64,000 nt of DNA from Zygnema cylindricum (Eukaryota; Streptophyta; Zygnematophyceae; Zygnematales; Zygnemataceae), in the NCBI GenBank assembly GCA_037447655.1, contig JBBHKE010002853.1, positions 354,201 to 418,200 on the forward strand, written 5' to 3'. Positions 1 to 8,916 of this stretch are shown piece after piece. The stretch's first letter is position 1; each line of letters begins with the position of its first letter. The notes below the pieces were generated by a model, which was not told the origin of the DNA, did not search any database, and was given only the letters and a program-made list of their open reading frames with translations. A program made the translations under genes and the position numbers.

Positions 1-697
1 GTTCGACTTTTGGTTCCTATTTATCCCAGGCGCCAGGGTGGACACGCGTCACTCCCAAAACGTATTCAGGTGACATTTGTTGCGGCGAATCCGCAGCCGC
101 GGCCCGTCGCTTGTACGTTCACTGTAGCATTCCGTACAATCAGTACTTTAGTACTTTTGGTGTACATTAGCAATACATTGTCGTACATATTCACTATGCC
201 TGTACATAGAATCGGTACTTATAGTAATTTTGTCGTACATTAGCATTTTCGTAGCATGCACTATTGTACTAAATCTTTTTTTTGGAACCAGTGTCGAAAA
301 ATTGGCGCGGCATGGATTGGCTGCGTGGCGGTATATTTTGTCGTTTTGTGGAAGTCGGTCGTACGGTTTTCGGTTGAAATGGTGACAACACGTGGGAGGT
401 TAATTGACAAATGGATGACAAAATTTTAGATTTTTTAGAATCTTTGAGAAAAGACAAATTTTGGCTGATTGTGATTTTGTAACGACTATGTAAAAAGCGA
501 AAACGTTCAAGAGGGACTCTAATAGTGTGGATAAAAATAGACGAGGAAATACGCTTAGTATTTTTCTGTACAGCCGTACAGCCGAAAAATTTAATTCCTT
601 TATTCTTTTTAGCTTACGTGGATTCATGAAAGCCAATAAAGTACAAAAAAAAAAATCAAACTAAAACTACACGACATTTCTCACATGTTAAAAGCTA
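1..697. other. AT-rich non-coding DNA with dense GTAC words
   Basis: I see no supportable gene. The short open frames have no recognisable domain and carry low-complexity composition. The tetranucleotide GTAC, often as CGTAC or GTACG, is far more frequent than base composition would predict. The phrase GTACATTAGCA occurs twice here (near 160 and 235) and again near 26636, upstream of the family-C gag, so part of this stretch may be an old LTR relic. That last point is inference. Confidence 0.5.
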
Positions 698-912
698 ACA
701 CCGTGTATCGCTATTAGTGTTGATAGTTTTTTCGCCACATTAACACATCTTTTCTCCGTACACTTGTCAGATTTCAATTTGAGACCGCCAATCGGAAGCT
801 GATAATCTTACCTTTCAATCGCAACCGTCAGATCCACAATCCTACATGTTTGTACGGAGAAAAAACGTTTTAAGACGAAAAAGACATTAACACTAAAAGC
901 GATTCACGGTGT
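698..912. mobile_element. MITE-like element, family 1, copy 1
   Basis: A 215-bp non-coding unit is bounded by imperfect terminal inverted repeats. The left end reads ACACCGTGTATCGCTATTAG, and the reverse complement of the right end reads ACACCGTGAATCGCTTTTAG; both continue TGTT.AT. The interior holds a sequence around 770-860 that reappears, reverse-complemented, in the copy at 2650-2830. There is no coding capacity, so this would be a non-autonomous DNA transposon moved by a transposase encoded elsewhere. A target-site duplication is not clear. The superfamily cannot be assigned by eye. Confidence 0.65.
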
Positions 913-1735
913 ACTGTACTTCATTCTAATGACTGGCTTATGAACCGTACGTCCGTACATAGAGCGCAATATTTTGTCATGTATCGACAATTGTAGTATT
1001 GTACTCCTACGTTTTGGTACACAAAAATCCAAAATGGAGAACAGTTGCCGTACATCTTTCGTACAGCTTGTTGGCAGCACTGGTAGCTGGTCAGCTATTG
1101 CTGTTGAGAATTAGAAAATCTGATACGGATATGGTAAATTTGTCCTTTTCTTAAATTATACTGACAAAATTTGAAGATATAATAAATTGAAAATGTACAA
1201 ATATTTTCTTCGACTGAAAGACAAAGTAACAAAAGCATCTTCAATAATGAAAATACAAAACACGTGTCTATTGTAAATCGCATGGACTCATTGTTTACTA
1301 AAATCTTGTCTTTTTTGTAGTAAAATGATGGTTTTTTACTTTTTTTGTATTTTTCCTTTTTTGGCAAAACCTAAAATTTCTATTTTTTGAAAATGTCCGT
1401 ACACGATAAATACAGCGGACAAATTTTTTTGAATGATGACGAGATCATATTTTTGTCAATCAAACATTATTATATGTATTTTTCCTTCCCGACAACATTT
1501 ATCCGTACACCTAATCAAAAGGTCATCACTGAAATTTTACACTTTTTTGGAGCCGTTACCCTGCCGACTCCTTCTGTACTTGTTCCGTACAATCGTCACA
1601 ACAATTTCAGTATTTAAAATCAAAATGGTTTCTAGAACTACCGTACGCTTTACAGAAGATCATATCTCTTAGGTCTTAGTCACTAAATTAATAAAACATA
1701 AATAGTGTGGACAATCAGCAACGATACTCCCCATT
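913..1735. other. non-coding spacer
   Basis: AT-rich DNA with more GTAC words and no gene, RNA or repeat that I can support. The open frames at 1095-1367 (minus) and 1387-1672 (plus) lack domains and look like chance. Confidence 0.5.
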
Positions 1736-1786
1736 ACAGTACACCGTGTATCGCTATTAGTGTTGATTATATTTTCGCCACATAAA
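1736..1786. repeat. MITE family 1, truncated copy
   Basis: The terminal repeat ACAGTACACCGTGTATCGCT continues into TTAGTGTTGAT and TTTTCGCCACAT, matching the first 60 bases of the copy at 698-912. It then stops exactly where the family-2 MITE begins at 1787. No right end of family 1 follows the inserted element, so this copy is a one-ended remnant. Confidence 0.6.
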
Positions 1787-2065
1787 ACCATAGTTCAAAA
1801 GTAGGTGAAAGTAGGCCCATACAATATGCCTATTGTATGTAAAACATACAATATGACCATAAGACCCATATTGTATTCGGACCTATTAGGACCAATTAAA
1901 ACATTCGGACCAAATATTTTTTTTACACCGTCAGATTCGGAAGATCGGACGGTCGCTGATCAAAGTAGCGATCAAAGAAGATCACATGAAAAGCCCATAA
2001 CACAACTTACGATAAAGGCGCCGACCAAAGGCCTACCATAAAAACGCCTACTTTTGAACTATGGT
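1787..2065. mobile_element. MITE-like element, family 2
   Basis: A 279-bp unit has perfect 19-bp terminal inverted repeats: ACCATAGTTCAAAAGTAGG at the left and its reverse complement CCTACTTTTGAACTATGGT at the right. The interior is non-coding and includes repeated ACAATATG and CCATA words. It abuts the truncated family-1 copy, suggesting insertion into it. No target-site duplication is evident. Confidence 0.7.
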
Positions 2066-2649
2066 CTAGACTCCTATTATTTTCAGTTCAAAATATTATT
2101 TTTACGGATTTAACCGTACTAGTCGTACGGAGACTGATTCTCCTTGAATGATGGGTATATCGAGGGAGAGGAAATCTACTATATTAACTGAAATGTTTTA
2201 TAGAAGGTTTAGCATACGACAAATGACTTCAACAGTATTTCGTAATATTCGTACAGTCGTACACAGTTGTACACATAGAGCAATCAATTCGTATTTTTAC
2301 CACTTTGACCCCTTTGTGTATTAAATAATTTCGCCAGTAATCACACGAGCGAACATAAAATTTAGAGAAATTGAAGGGAATAAAATTTTTGCGTCTCTTA
2401 CATTATCGCTCGTCCAAAAAAAAATAAAAATTGAAATGACAACAATGTGAAACCCTAACGAACCAAAATTGCAGATCTGTATCAATTGTATGGCTCCACG
2501 TGGCATCAGATTTCTTACAAAAAAAAAAATATCCGGACGACAAAAGTATTAAACCTAAAAAATTAAAAGTATGTCCATCTGGTATTGCAACTGGCGAAAA
2601 AAAAAATCTTTTGTGTAGCGCCTGTCGTCAGAACTGAAACTATATGGTA
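2066..2649. other. non-coding spacer
   Basis: AT-rich DNA with poly-A runs near 2415 and 2520 and scattered GTAC words. I see no gene or structured element. Confidence 0.45.
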
Positions 2650-2830
2650 CCACCGTGAATCGCTATTAGTGTTAAAAACAAATTTTCTCCGTACACATTT
2701 GTCGTATTCATGATCTGACGGTTGCGATTAAAAGGTAAAACTCTCAGCTTCCAATTGGCGGCATTAAATTGAAAATCGGACAGGTGTGTTCGGAGAAAAG
2801 ATGTTTTAAGTAATAACGATACGCGGTTGT
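2650..2830. mobile_element. MITE family 1, copy in opposite internal orientation
   Basis: The left end CACCGTGAATCGCTATTAG continues TGTT, and the right end, reverse-complemented, reads ACAACCGCGTATCGTTATTA, both related to the ends at 698-912. The interior (about 2712-2780) is the reverse complement of the interior of that copy, including the stretches around GATCTGACGGTTGCGATT and GGCGGCATT. The two copies therefore share ends and interior but lie in opposite orientations, as expected for independent transpositions of one family. Confidence 0.6.
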
Positions 2831-4257
2831 ACTGTACTTTTACATGTTCGTTTTTCTAATTCTGTACCAGATGTTAAGAAAATACAGTACGAAATCGTCT
2901 TTCGTATTATATTATTTTAAATCTTGTTAAAAAATAATTACATTTCAATTGATATAGCAGATTCGTGTCCGTCGATGTGTGCTTCCCCCTGAATAAAATT
3001 TTAAATTTGTCAATTTTTGGCTGTATCTGCCACGACTATTGCCCACACATTCCGTACGCTTTGGTTTGATCTTCGCAGTTCGCACACATCCAAGCTTTCG
3101 TACTTTATGTCCACGTGTCATCAGTTTTTACATCCTAAGATCCGTATGGATCTGCATACTACTCGATTGCGGAAGTTCTGCACAAATGCCAACCCATTCA
3201 TAAAAAATAATTAGGAGATGGAAAATTAAAGTTGATCATCTGTACGGAAACATATAGCGCAATCTGCGGCAGTCATTGCGTGGCACCGACAAAAGGCTCT
3301 GCTAAATGCCCAAACAGAGGATGTCGCACAGGTGCGGAACTGCGAACGCGACAAAAATGTACAAAATTACAAAATAACCTGAAATTTGCTGTTGACGAGT
3401 TAAGGGATTCTTGTCGGTGCCATGTTGTATATCAAGCATATTCAGTTGGGATCTATTCTTCATTAAATCAAGTGCGATTTTTGTCGTGTTGCTCATCGTA
3501 CTGTACTGAATTACTGAATACTCATTGCAACCTCGATCTCGAGAATCGATAAGGTGCTGAATTTCTGGTATTGCGATACATTAATCTTGGCGATATGGAC
3601 GATACGTCATTCGTTTGAAAGGTGTAGACGTTTTGTTTCTTGTGACAATCGTAGATGTTCGTGGTTTGTGGTATTTTGACGTCATGCTCACTCGTGATAG
3701 CGTCGACGTCACTAATTCTAAAACTTTCTGCCATGGTTTTTCGATTTTGTTATTTTGTCTTTTCTTACTCGACTTGCCACCAACGTACGCCTATAAATAG
3801 TCAAAAGTAATATTTTTTAGAGAAATTTCATTTGATACCAATATTGTCGTGCTTCATTACGAGGATTGCGGGATAGACATGGTATTGGGAGAGGGAGAGA
3901 GTGAGGCGCCTTCATGGAATTCGCTTTTATGAAATGACATTCGTTGCTTCAGACCCCTTCACGACCCTTATACAGAAAAAAGCTCGTACACGCTGGAAAT
4001 AAAAAGATGTTGTTTTTTCTGGTACTTTGCGTACTGCAAAAAATATTTCAAAATCTTGTGACGTGTGCCACAACGTCTTGTTATTCCCTTGTAACTTTTA
4101 ACTCTAACAAATATCGACGTGATTTTAGTAGAAGTTTGAAGATGAGCTGGAGTAACGCGAAAGTGGGTCGAAACAGACAAGACGACAAACTGTAGTACAT
4201 TTCAAGTTTAATAACACGTAAGGACTATTGTGGTATATTCATTTTTTTGGTGCGTCT
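2831..4257. other. non-coding spacer
   Basis: No supportable gene. A 106-codon plus-strand frame at 3232-3552 is rich in cysteine but has no signal peptide, no spacing pattern I recognise and no flanking signals. I treat it as chance. The rest is AT-rich with scattered GTAC words. Confidence 0.45.
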
Positions 4258-4450
4258 TCCCTCACCCTTTCTCTCTTTGTCTCTCTTTCTCTTTCCTTTT
4301 TCCTCTCCTCTTCCCTGTCCCTCTCTTCCTCTCTCTCCCCCTCCCTCTCCTTCTCACCCTTTCGATCTGCCGCACTATCTCCCTCCCCCTCTTCCTCTCC
4401 CACTACCCAATTCGTCGATCTGTCGCTATCTCTCCCTCTCCCTTTTTTGT
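4258..4450 (+). repeat. homopyrimidine CT-rich low-complexity tract 1
   Basis: About 190 bases are almost purely C and T on the plus strand, in irregular CTCTCC and CCCTCT units broken by short phrases such as GATCTGCCGC. Several overlapping open frames rich in Ser, Leu and Pro come from this composition and are not genes. Long homopurine-homopyrimidine tracts can form triplex structures. Confidence 0.8.
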
Positions 4451-4619
4451 TGTCAAACTATCTTTGGTTTACAAGTATTTTTATGTCATTTAACTCTCAT
4501 TTTCATTTTGTCTGGCTCTCTCTCCCTTATGGTACTCAGCGACGAGAGTGCATCGTCGCTGAATGATTTTTTTTTTATCATGTAAGGACTTGACGAGACT
4601 GTCTTGGTGTTGAATGGCA

Positions 4620-4908
4620 TGTTTCCCTCTCCTATATCTCCCTCTTACCCTCTCGATCAGTCGCTCTCTTTCCCTCCCCCTCTCCCTCTCCCTCTCCTCC
4701 CTCTCTCCATCTGTTACCATCTCTCCCTCTCCATCTCCCTTACCCTTTCCCTCTCACCCTCTCGATTTACCGCACTGTTTTCATCCCTCTCTCTCTCTCC
4801 CTCTCCCCCTCTCTCGATCTGCCACTCTCTCCCTCCCCCTTTCCCTCTCCCTTCCCCTCTCCCTCTCTCTCTCACCCTCATAATATACCGCATACTCTCC
4901 CTTTACCT
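4620..4908 (+). repeat. homopyrimidine CT-rich low-complexity tract 2
   Basis: A second tract of the same type as 4258-4450, again interrupted by Cys-, His- or Asp-encoding phrases such as GATCTGCCACTC. Both tracts are preceded by a GTAAGGACT phrase (near 4218 and 4581), so they may be two diverged copies of one longer unit. The second tract ends just before a family-B LTR at 4915. Confidence 0.8.
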
Positions 4909-5089
4909 TATACTTGTTGTTTTGAAAAGTCAGTTTCGTGCGTACGAGACAATTTGCCCGTAACTGCTAATTGGATTTAATATGGAGGTTTGAATAGATT
5001 CACGGATTGGGGGAGCGAACGGATTGATATAATTAAAGTGATGTAAAATACTCATTGAGTGGTGTGAACAAGCTGTGACAAATGGACGG

Positions 5090-5108
5090 CGGATCGCGAA
5101 GCGATCCG
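5090..5108. other. LTR hairpin with GCGAAGC core (B3 copy)
   Basis: CGGATCGCGAAGCGATCCG has perfect 8-bp arms around a GAA triloop. The same 19 bases occur in the three other family-B LTRs here, at 10514-10532, 14076-14094 and 49132-49150. The centre, GCGAAGC, is known from DNA structure work as an unusually stable mini-hairpin. Confidence 0.7.
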
Positions 5109-5212
5109 ATGTAAAATAAACGGAATGTTGGAATAGGCGCCGCCAATACTGCGGAGCTGCGACGCAGTTAAGTCAACATAGCTGCGGCTATTTGTATGAT
5201 CCGTACGGACAA

Positions 5213-5275
5213 GCGCAGCCAGCGCAACCAGCGCAACCAGCGCAACCAGCGCAGCCAGCGCGCTAGCGCAGCTGC
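5213..5275 (+). repeat. 10-bp tandem repeat in the B3 LTR
   Basis: About five units of AGCGCARCCA precede GCGCTAGCGCAGCTGCGG. The B1 5' LTR (near 10627) has fewer units and the B1 3' LTR (near 14187) has about two more than its partner. Copy number therefore varies within and between elements. Confidence 0.75.
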
Positions 5276-5545
5276 GGATAATATGACTAGGATAGATCTC
5301 GAGTAATGATGATTGTACGGTAGTGGTAGCTTAGTAGTTGCTTAGTGGTAGCTTGGTTTCTGACATACGAAGAGTACGGTGTAAATATTATGTACAACAG
5401 AGGTTTGTCCTTTTGACTAATTAGTTTATTAGAGTAGATACAGTACGGCTGGTATGCCTCCGTACTCTGAGTATAACTTGCAGGACTTAGATTATTTTAT
5501 GTATCGCAGTCAAGTTAATCAAAGTAATGGCGGACTGTTTTCTGC

Positions 5546-5555
5546 NNNNNNNNNN
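5546..5555. other. assembly gap (10 N)
   Basis: Ten N bases inside the family-B LTR. The true gap length and the continuity of the two sides are unknown. Confidence 0.99.
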
Positions 5556-5661
5556 GTCCAATCTTTACATTTATGGTAAAATTTAGGTAACAAACACCTA
5601 CATGCTAACGCCTACTATCGTGTGTGTGTCCAATCTTTACATTTATGGTAAAATTTAGGTA
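5556..5661 (+). repeat. 72-bp direct repeat beside the gap
   Basis: The phrase starting GTCCAATCTTTACATTTATG occurs at 5556 and again at 5628, a period of 72 bases, with the second copy partial (34 bases). Because it touches the gap it could be real tandem DNA or an assembly edge effect. Another duplication with a 72-bp period and different sequence lies at 5973-6116. Confidence 0.7.
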
Positions 5662-5778
5662 GAGAAATCCGAAGTCAAGGAGATAGGTTCAGTTGAAATG
5701 CTCCATTCTCTTTAAGAATGTAAACTTACACTTTACAATTTTACATGACACTCGATAACAGTTATCGTTAGTGATAAC

Positions 5779-5840
5779 CTAAGGTTTTGGAGATTCACTC
5801 AAATACTTCGATGAAGAAAACACGGTCCAAATTAAGGAAC
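5779..5840 (-). CDS. candidate terminal exon of an unidentified gene
   Basis: On the minus strand an acceptor TTGTTGGAG is followed by 62 bases that read in the phase left by the exon at 5931-5964 and end in a TAG stop. The encoded tail is about 20 residues, ending SKYLSESPKP. It was chosen because it alone gives a stop in the right phase after a plausible acceptor. No domain is visible. The exon chain is hand-assembled and could be wrong. Confidence 0.3.
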
Positions 5841-5930
5841 CTCCAACAATAATCACTTGACATGTTGCTATTGACAATAGCTCACAGTACATTTTAACAT
5901 TTCACATTCAAATGTAAGAATTTCTCTTAC

Positions 5931-5964
5931 CTCGTAAAGTTGACTTGGATAGAGGAACTGAAGC
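5931..5964 (-). CDS. candidate 34-nt internal exon of an unidentified gene
   Basis: On the minus strand a good acceptor, CCATCTCTTTAG, and a good donor, GAG followed by GTAAGAGAA, enclose 34 bases. They read ASVPLSKSTLR and leave one base over. The incoming phase (0) matches the exon at 6076-6260, and the outgoing phase matches the terminal exon at 5779-5840. The two strong splice signals are the main evidence. Confidence 0.35.
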
Positions 5965-5972
5965 CTAAAGAG

Positions 5973-6116
5973 ATGGATTTAAAATGGTATTTACATTTCT
6001 AACCTGTGTGTGTGCTATCATCCGCAATCGTACATCCACAAACAATGGATTTAAAATGGTATTTACATTTCTAACCTGTGTGTGTGCTATCATCCGCAAT
6101 CGTACATCCACAAACA
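5973..6116. repeat. perfect 72-bp tandem duplication over an exon end
   Basis: Two identical 72-bp units start at 5973 and 6045. On the minus strand each contains the last codons of the candidate exon 6076-6260, its splice donor CAG/GTTAGAAATG, and the first part of the intron. The duplication adds 24 in-frame codons if the second donor is used. The lack of differences between the copies implies a recent event or an assembly artefact near the gap. Confidence 0.85.
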
Positions 6117-6260
6117 ACGCCTGTTTGCGCGAGCGGCCCATTCCATAGTCCATACCAGTATGTCTTTGCATCAGGCGCTCGAAAAAATACATTCAGGTCA
6201 TGTTGTTTGCTGAGTCTACTAGTGCGCTGCCCACCGCTATTGGTGTTAATACCACTAGCT
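6076..6260 (-). pseudogene. candidate exon with an in-frame TGA, unidentified gene
   Basis: This 185-bp minus-strand stretch starts after an acceptor GCGACAG with two bases that complete a codon from the upstream exon, and ends in phase 0 at CAG/GTTAG. It reads LVVLTPIAVGSALVDSANN, then MT, a TGA, and then MYFFERLMQRHTGMDYGMG. The coding-like residue pattern and the phase agreement support an exon. The TGA means the gene is broken, the exon is really two, or the sequence has an error. I recognise no family. Confidence 0.35.
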
Positions 6261-6485
6261 CTGTCGCAACTTCATTTTGCCGAAAATAATGAAAGAGCGT
6301 CAATAACATCAATCAAGGAAATGGACTACAATATGCAACGTCTCGCTACACTAAATTAGTATTACATGTTCCCATTTAAAGAAATTATACATTTTCCTAT
6401 CTCATTTACACTAATGGTTTCTGCTGTAATATTGATGGGCGGTGTAATGTCTCATGCCACTTTCACCGACAAGTTGTAAGCATAC

Positions 6486-6674
6486 CTGTTGAACATCGTT
6501 TGCTAGAAAGTGGAGGCCTAAAAGAGGTGCCACAAAATCTTCCTCTGCTTTTGCAATAACCCGCCAACAGAAGAGCGTCAACACAACCTTCAGTTGCTGT
6601 CTCCTTGATGGAAAATAGGAAATGCTGCAAGAGAATGTTTATAGCAAACTGCCAGCCTAAGTTCTCCCCACGCA
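6486..6674 (-). CDS. candidate internal exon of an unidentified gene
   Basis: A 189-bp minus-strand exon lies between an acceptor (TTTTTCTTAAGCAG) and a donor (ACAG/GTATGCTTAC). It begins RGENLGWQFAINILLQHF and continues with LLLAGYCKSRGRF. The alternation of hydrophobic and polar residues suggests a helical soluble protein, but I cannot name the family. It ends one base into a codon, which fits the two-base start of the next exon at 6260. The upstream part of the gene would lie beyond the A1 insertion at 6928 and is not seen. Confidence 0.35.
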
Positions 6675-6927
6675 CTGCTTAAGAAAAAGCAATTTCCCTT
6701 GCAGAAAAATGTGCCTAAACAGTGTGTTTGATGTTTTAGAGCCCCCAGTACCCATACAAATGTATTAAATCACATTCCAAGATCCACAATAGAAAACCAT
6801 AACATGGGCCAACTAACCTCTGTAAGTTGAGCCTCATGAAATTTGCACAATATAATGTCGTTGTAACCGGTCCATGCCTTAACGTCCTCATAAAGCCAAA
6901 AAGACATTGAAATAATGATGTGAGCTT
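6675..6927 (-). other. probable intron or lost upstream gene sequence
   Basis: The stretch between the first candidate exon and the A1 LTR holds one more exon-like minus-strand frame (about 6811-6905, ending HEAQLTE at a GAG/GTTAGT donor). Its phase does not fit the exon at 6674, so I do not join it. The rest shows nothing recognisable. Confidence 0.3.
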
Positions 6928-7082
6928 TGTAGAACTTAATGGTTCTTTTAGTATTTTCTAGGTCTAAAATGAAATGCAAAAAAAGAAGCCGAGACAGTCT
7001 GCCTCTAACTTCTCTCTCCAACTCCCACAGTTGGTGCAATCACTTAGAAGTTGGAGAGGAAGCTAAAGCCATGGCTGCCTAT

Positions 7083-8017
7083 TATTGTTCTACGACCACT
7101 GGAGCAGGTGGAGCAGGTGGAGCAACACCAGTAGTCTTGAAGTGGACATAATTCACTTACACAAGCTTATCAAGAATCCTACCAAACAGCCGTTTTCTAT
7201 AGCTCACCAAATATGACACAAAGGTCCAAACTCCTTCAAACTCTTTCAGAGTATAGAATATCACAAAGAATGACATATCCCAAAGTTTCAACCAAATTGA
7301 TCCAACATACACCAAGATATGATACTAAGAAGTTTCCCAAAAACAGTTTGCAAATTACACAGTCTGTAAGTCAAGATTCATAAAATGTTCTACATTCAGT
7401 TGTCCTATTTTATAGTGCTGTACCGCCCATACAAGTGTCCCTAAGAGATATGTCCAAAGAACTTAAAATTCCACTAAGGTGAAATGCTTGTAATCACGCT
7501 AAACTAATCTATCACTGTAGAATCACTATTATTGGGAATCCTATACATGTGATTTGTTCAAATACTTGTCGTTGGCTTAGTGACAATTGTCTGGATACGT
7601 CCATCCGGCTGTTGTAGAGCACCTGTCAACGAGTCACCTGTTTATCCTCTTTTGAATCTCGTCCGTTGAATTCATTCATATTAACCGTAGTTGCGCAGTT
7701 CAATTCTTGATCATATTCAAATGTATGTAGCTTCGTCGCAACTACGTTGACCTATACCAAATTAGCGCAGCTGCGTTTTGTCTTGTTACGTCGCAGCTGT
7801 GTTGTCCGTACAGATCATATCAAATATTACCGCGGCAGCGCTTGTCTTGTGTGCGTCGCAGCTGCGTTGTTCCACTCTATGTGTGATATGTAAATGTTGG
7901 TGTTGGTACCAATCCAAAAACCTGCACTGTGTTTCAGACGACGACGGGTGTCCCTATAGATCTATATTTCCACCGTCCTTCTAATTTGCTGAGACTTAAA
8001 GCTTTTCAATACCAACA
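7083..8017 (-). mobile_element. solo LTR of family C inserted in the A1 LTR
   Basis: This 935-bp unit is flanked by the 5-bp duplication cctat (7078-7082 and 8018-8022). On the minus strand it starts TGTTGGTATTGAAAAGC and ends GTCGTAGAACAATA, matching the end of the family-C LTR at 27075 (CATAGAACAACA) apart from a CA to TA change. Its last bases contain an ATG followed by a Pro/Leu-rich reading like the family-C gag start. It carries TATA-like CTATAAAATAGGAC and several CGCAGCTGCG words. It probably arose by LTR-LTR recombination. Confidence 0.8.
7735..7880. promoter_or_regulatory. CAGCTG-rich repeats in the solo LTR
   Basis: Three diverged units of about 50 bases contain the palindromic word GCAGCTGC, within CGCAGCTGCG, near GTCGCAGC and TTGTC phrases. 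Family-B LTRs also carry GCAGCTGCG. Their place in U3 would suit an enhancer-like binding-site cluster. That role is inference. Confidence 0.45.
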
Positions 8018-8916
8018 CCTATGCTATCTAGAGATTTATGGTTAATAGATTAGTTGATTTACGTGTAGTAAAGTAGTTGATTTACTAAAAGGGCTGACGG
8101 TTCCAGGATTTGATCGTGTTACCTACAATGAATTAATGTTGCCGGTAGCCAATAGACTCATCCATTAAGTCTAGATCAAGTGGTAAGTGACATAGGGAAA
8201 ACGTTAACGTGTAGGCTAATTCATTTAACGTCAAATATTTACAAGATACATAGAGCCAGTTATGAAAAGTACGGATTATGAGTACGGAGAAGAAACAAGT
8301 ACCACACATTTTTTTCGATAGCAAAACAAATACCGCGCTAATATTTATGACGGCTACGATTCAACTCCGCATTCGATCGAACGGCCGGAAAGAATATCGA
8401 GATCGTGGAAGAGGATTTCGGCGGTTAATAGTCACCGCCACATTCGATGACACGTGGCACCACGACATTGGATTTCGACATCTCCAAGGATTTTGGAAAC
8501 GAATCCGGATTTGACATGTGTCGACTTTTTGGCCATGTCGTACACTGTCCGTACAAAAAGTATAGCGGCAGCTGTACCTTTTTGTACGGCACAGTAATAT
8601 GATTGGTGACGTACGTCAGTAGATATAGTTTTAGAGAGAGATAGGACTTAGAAAATTTGGTAGATAAGACCCTCTCTCTTAGAGAGCTCTTTATACAAAA
8701 AGTCAACTTTGACCCTCCATAACTTACTGCTCAGTGGAGCAAATTCAGAGATTCTTTTGCTATCGACTCACGAGAGTCTTGCCTTTACATGGTTGAAGGT
8801 GGTCGGAGTTTTTGTCAGCCTGTGTGGCAATATTTTTGCTGAAACACAAAGGAGGAAGGGTTATCCTAGATGCTTCTTGCAAGCTGCTCTTTCTGAGGAC
8901 CTGTCTCACAGTTGCA

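Larger units (their letters stand above)
4915..5545 (+). repeat. family-B LTR (B3), cut by an assembly gap
   Basis: It begins TGTTGTTTTGAAAAGTC like the B1 LTRs (10339 and 13901) and aligns with them throughout until the N run. It holds the hairpin at 5090-5108, an expanded 10-bp repeat array GCGCAACCAG around 5213-5275, and the AGGACTTAG motif near 5483. The gap hides whether it is a solo LTR or the start of a full element. No family-B internal sequence appears after the gap. Confidence 0.85.
6928..8916 (+). repeat. A1 5' LTR, interrupted
   Basis: The LTR starts TGTAGAACTTAATGG, is interrupted at 7082/8018, and ends GTTGCA directly before the primer-binding site at 8917. It contains in order: a stem-loop (arms 7009-7023 and 7049-7062), an antisense tRNA-like stretch (about 8091-8172), two weakened CCGCGC boxes around a TTTGTTTC-type inverted repeat (near 8300-8340), a G-box GACACGTGGC (8449-8458), the motif AGGACTTAG (near 8645), and a TATA-like CTTTATACAAAA (near 8690). 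The order suggests U3 regulatory signals upstream of a promoter. Confidence 0.85.

Noticed and set aside
3232-3552. Cysteine-rich 106-codon frame
   Set aside because: No signal peptide, no recognised cysteine spacing, no splice or promoter context. Probably chance.
4228-4963. Ser/Leu/Pro-rich open frames
   Set aside because: They come from CT-rich low-complexity DNA in several frames at once.
5213-5275. CRISPR-like array
   Set aside because: The 10-bp units are contiguous without spacers, and the host is eukaryotic.
6770-7039. A continuous minus-strand gene
   Set aside because: The first half of this frame is antisense to the A1 LTR. Only the part below 6928 could be gene sequence, and its phase does not match the neighbouring exon.
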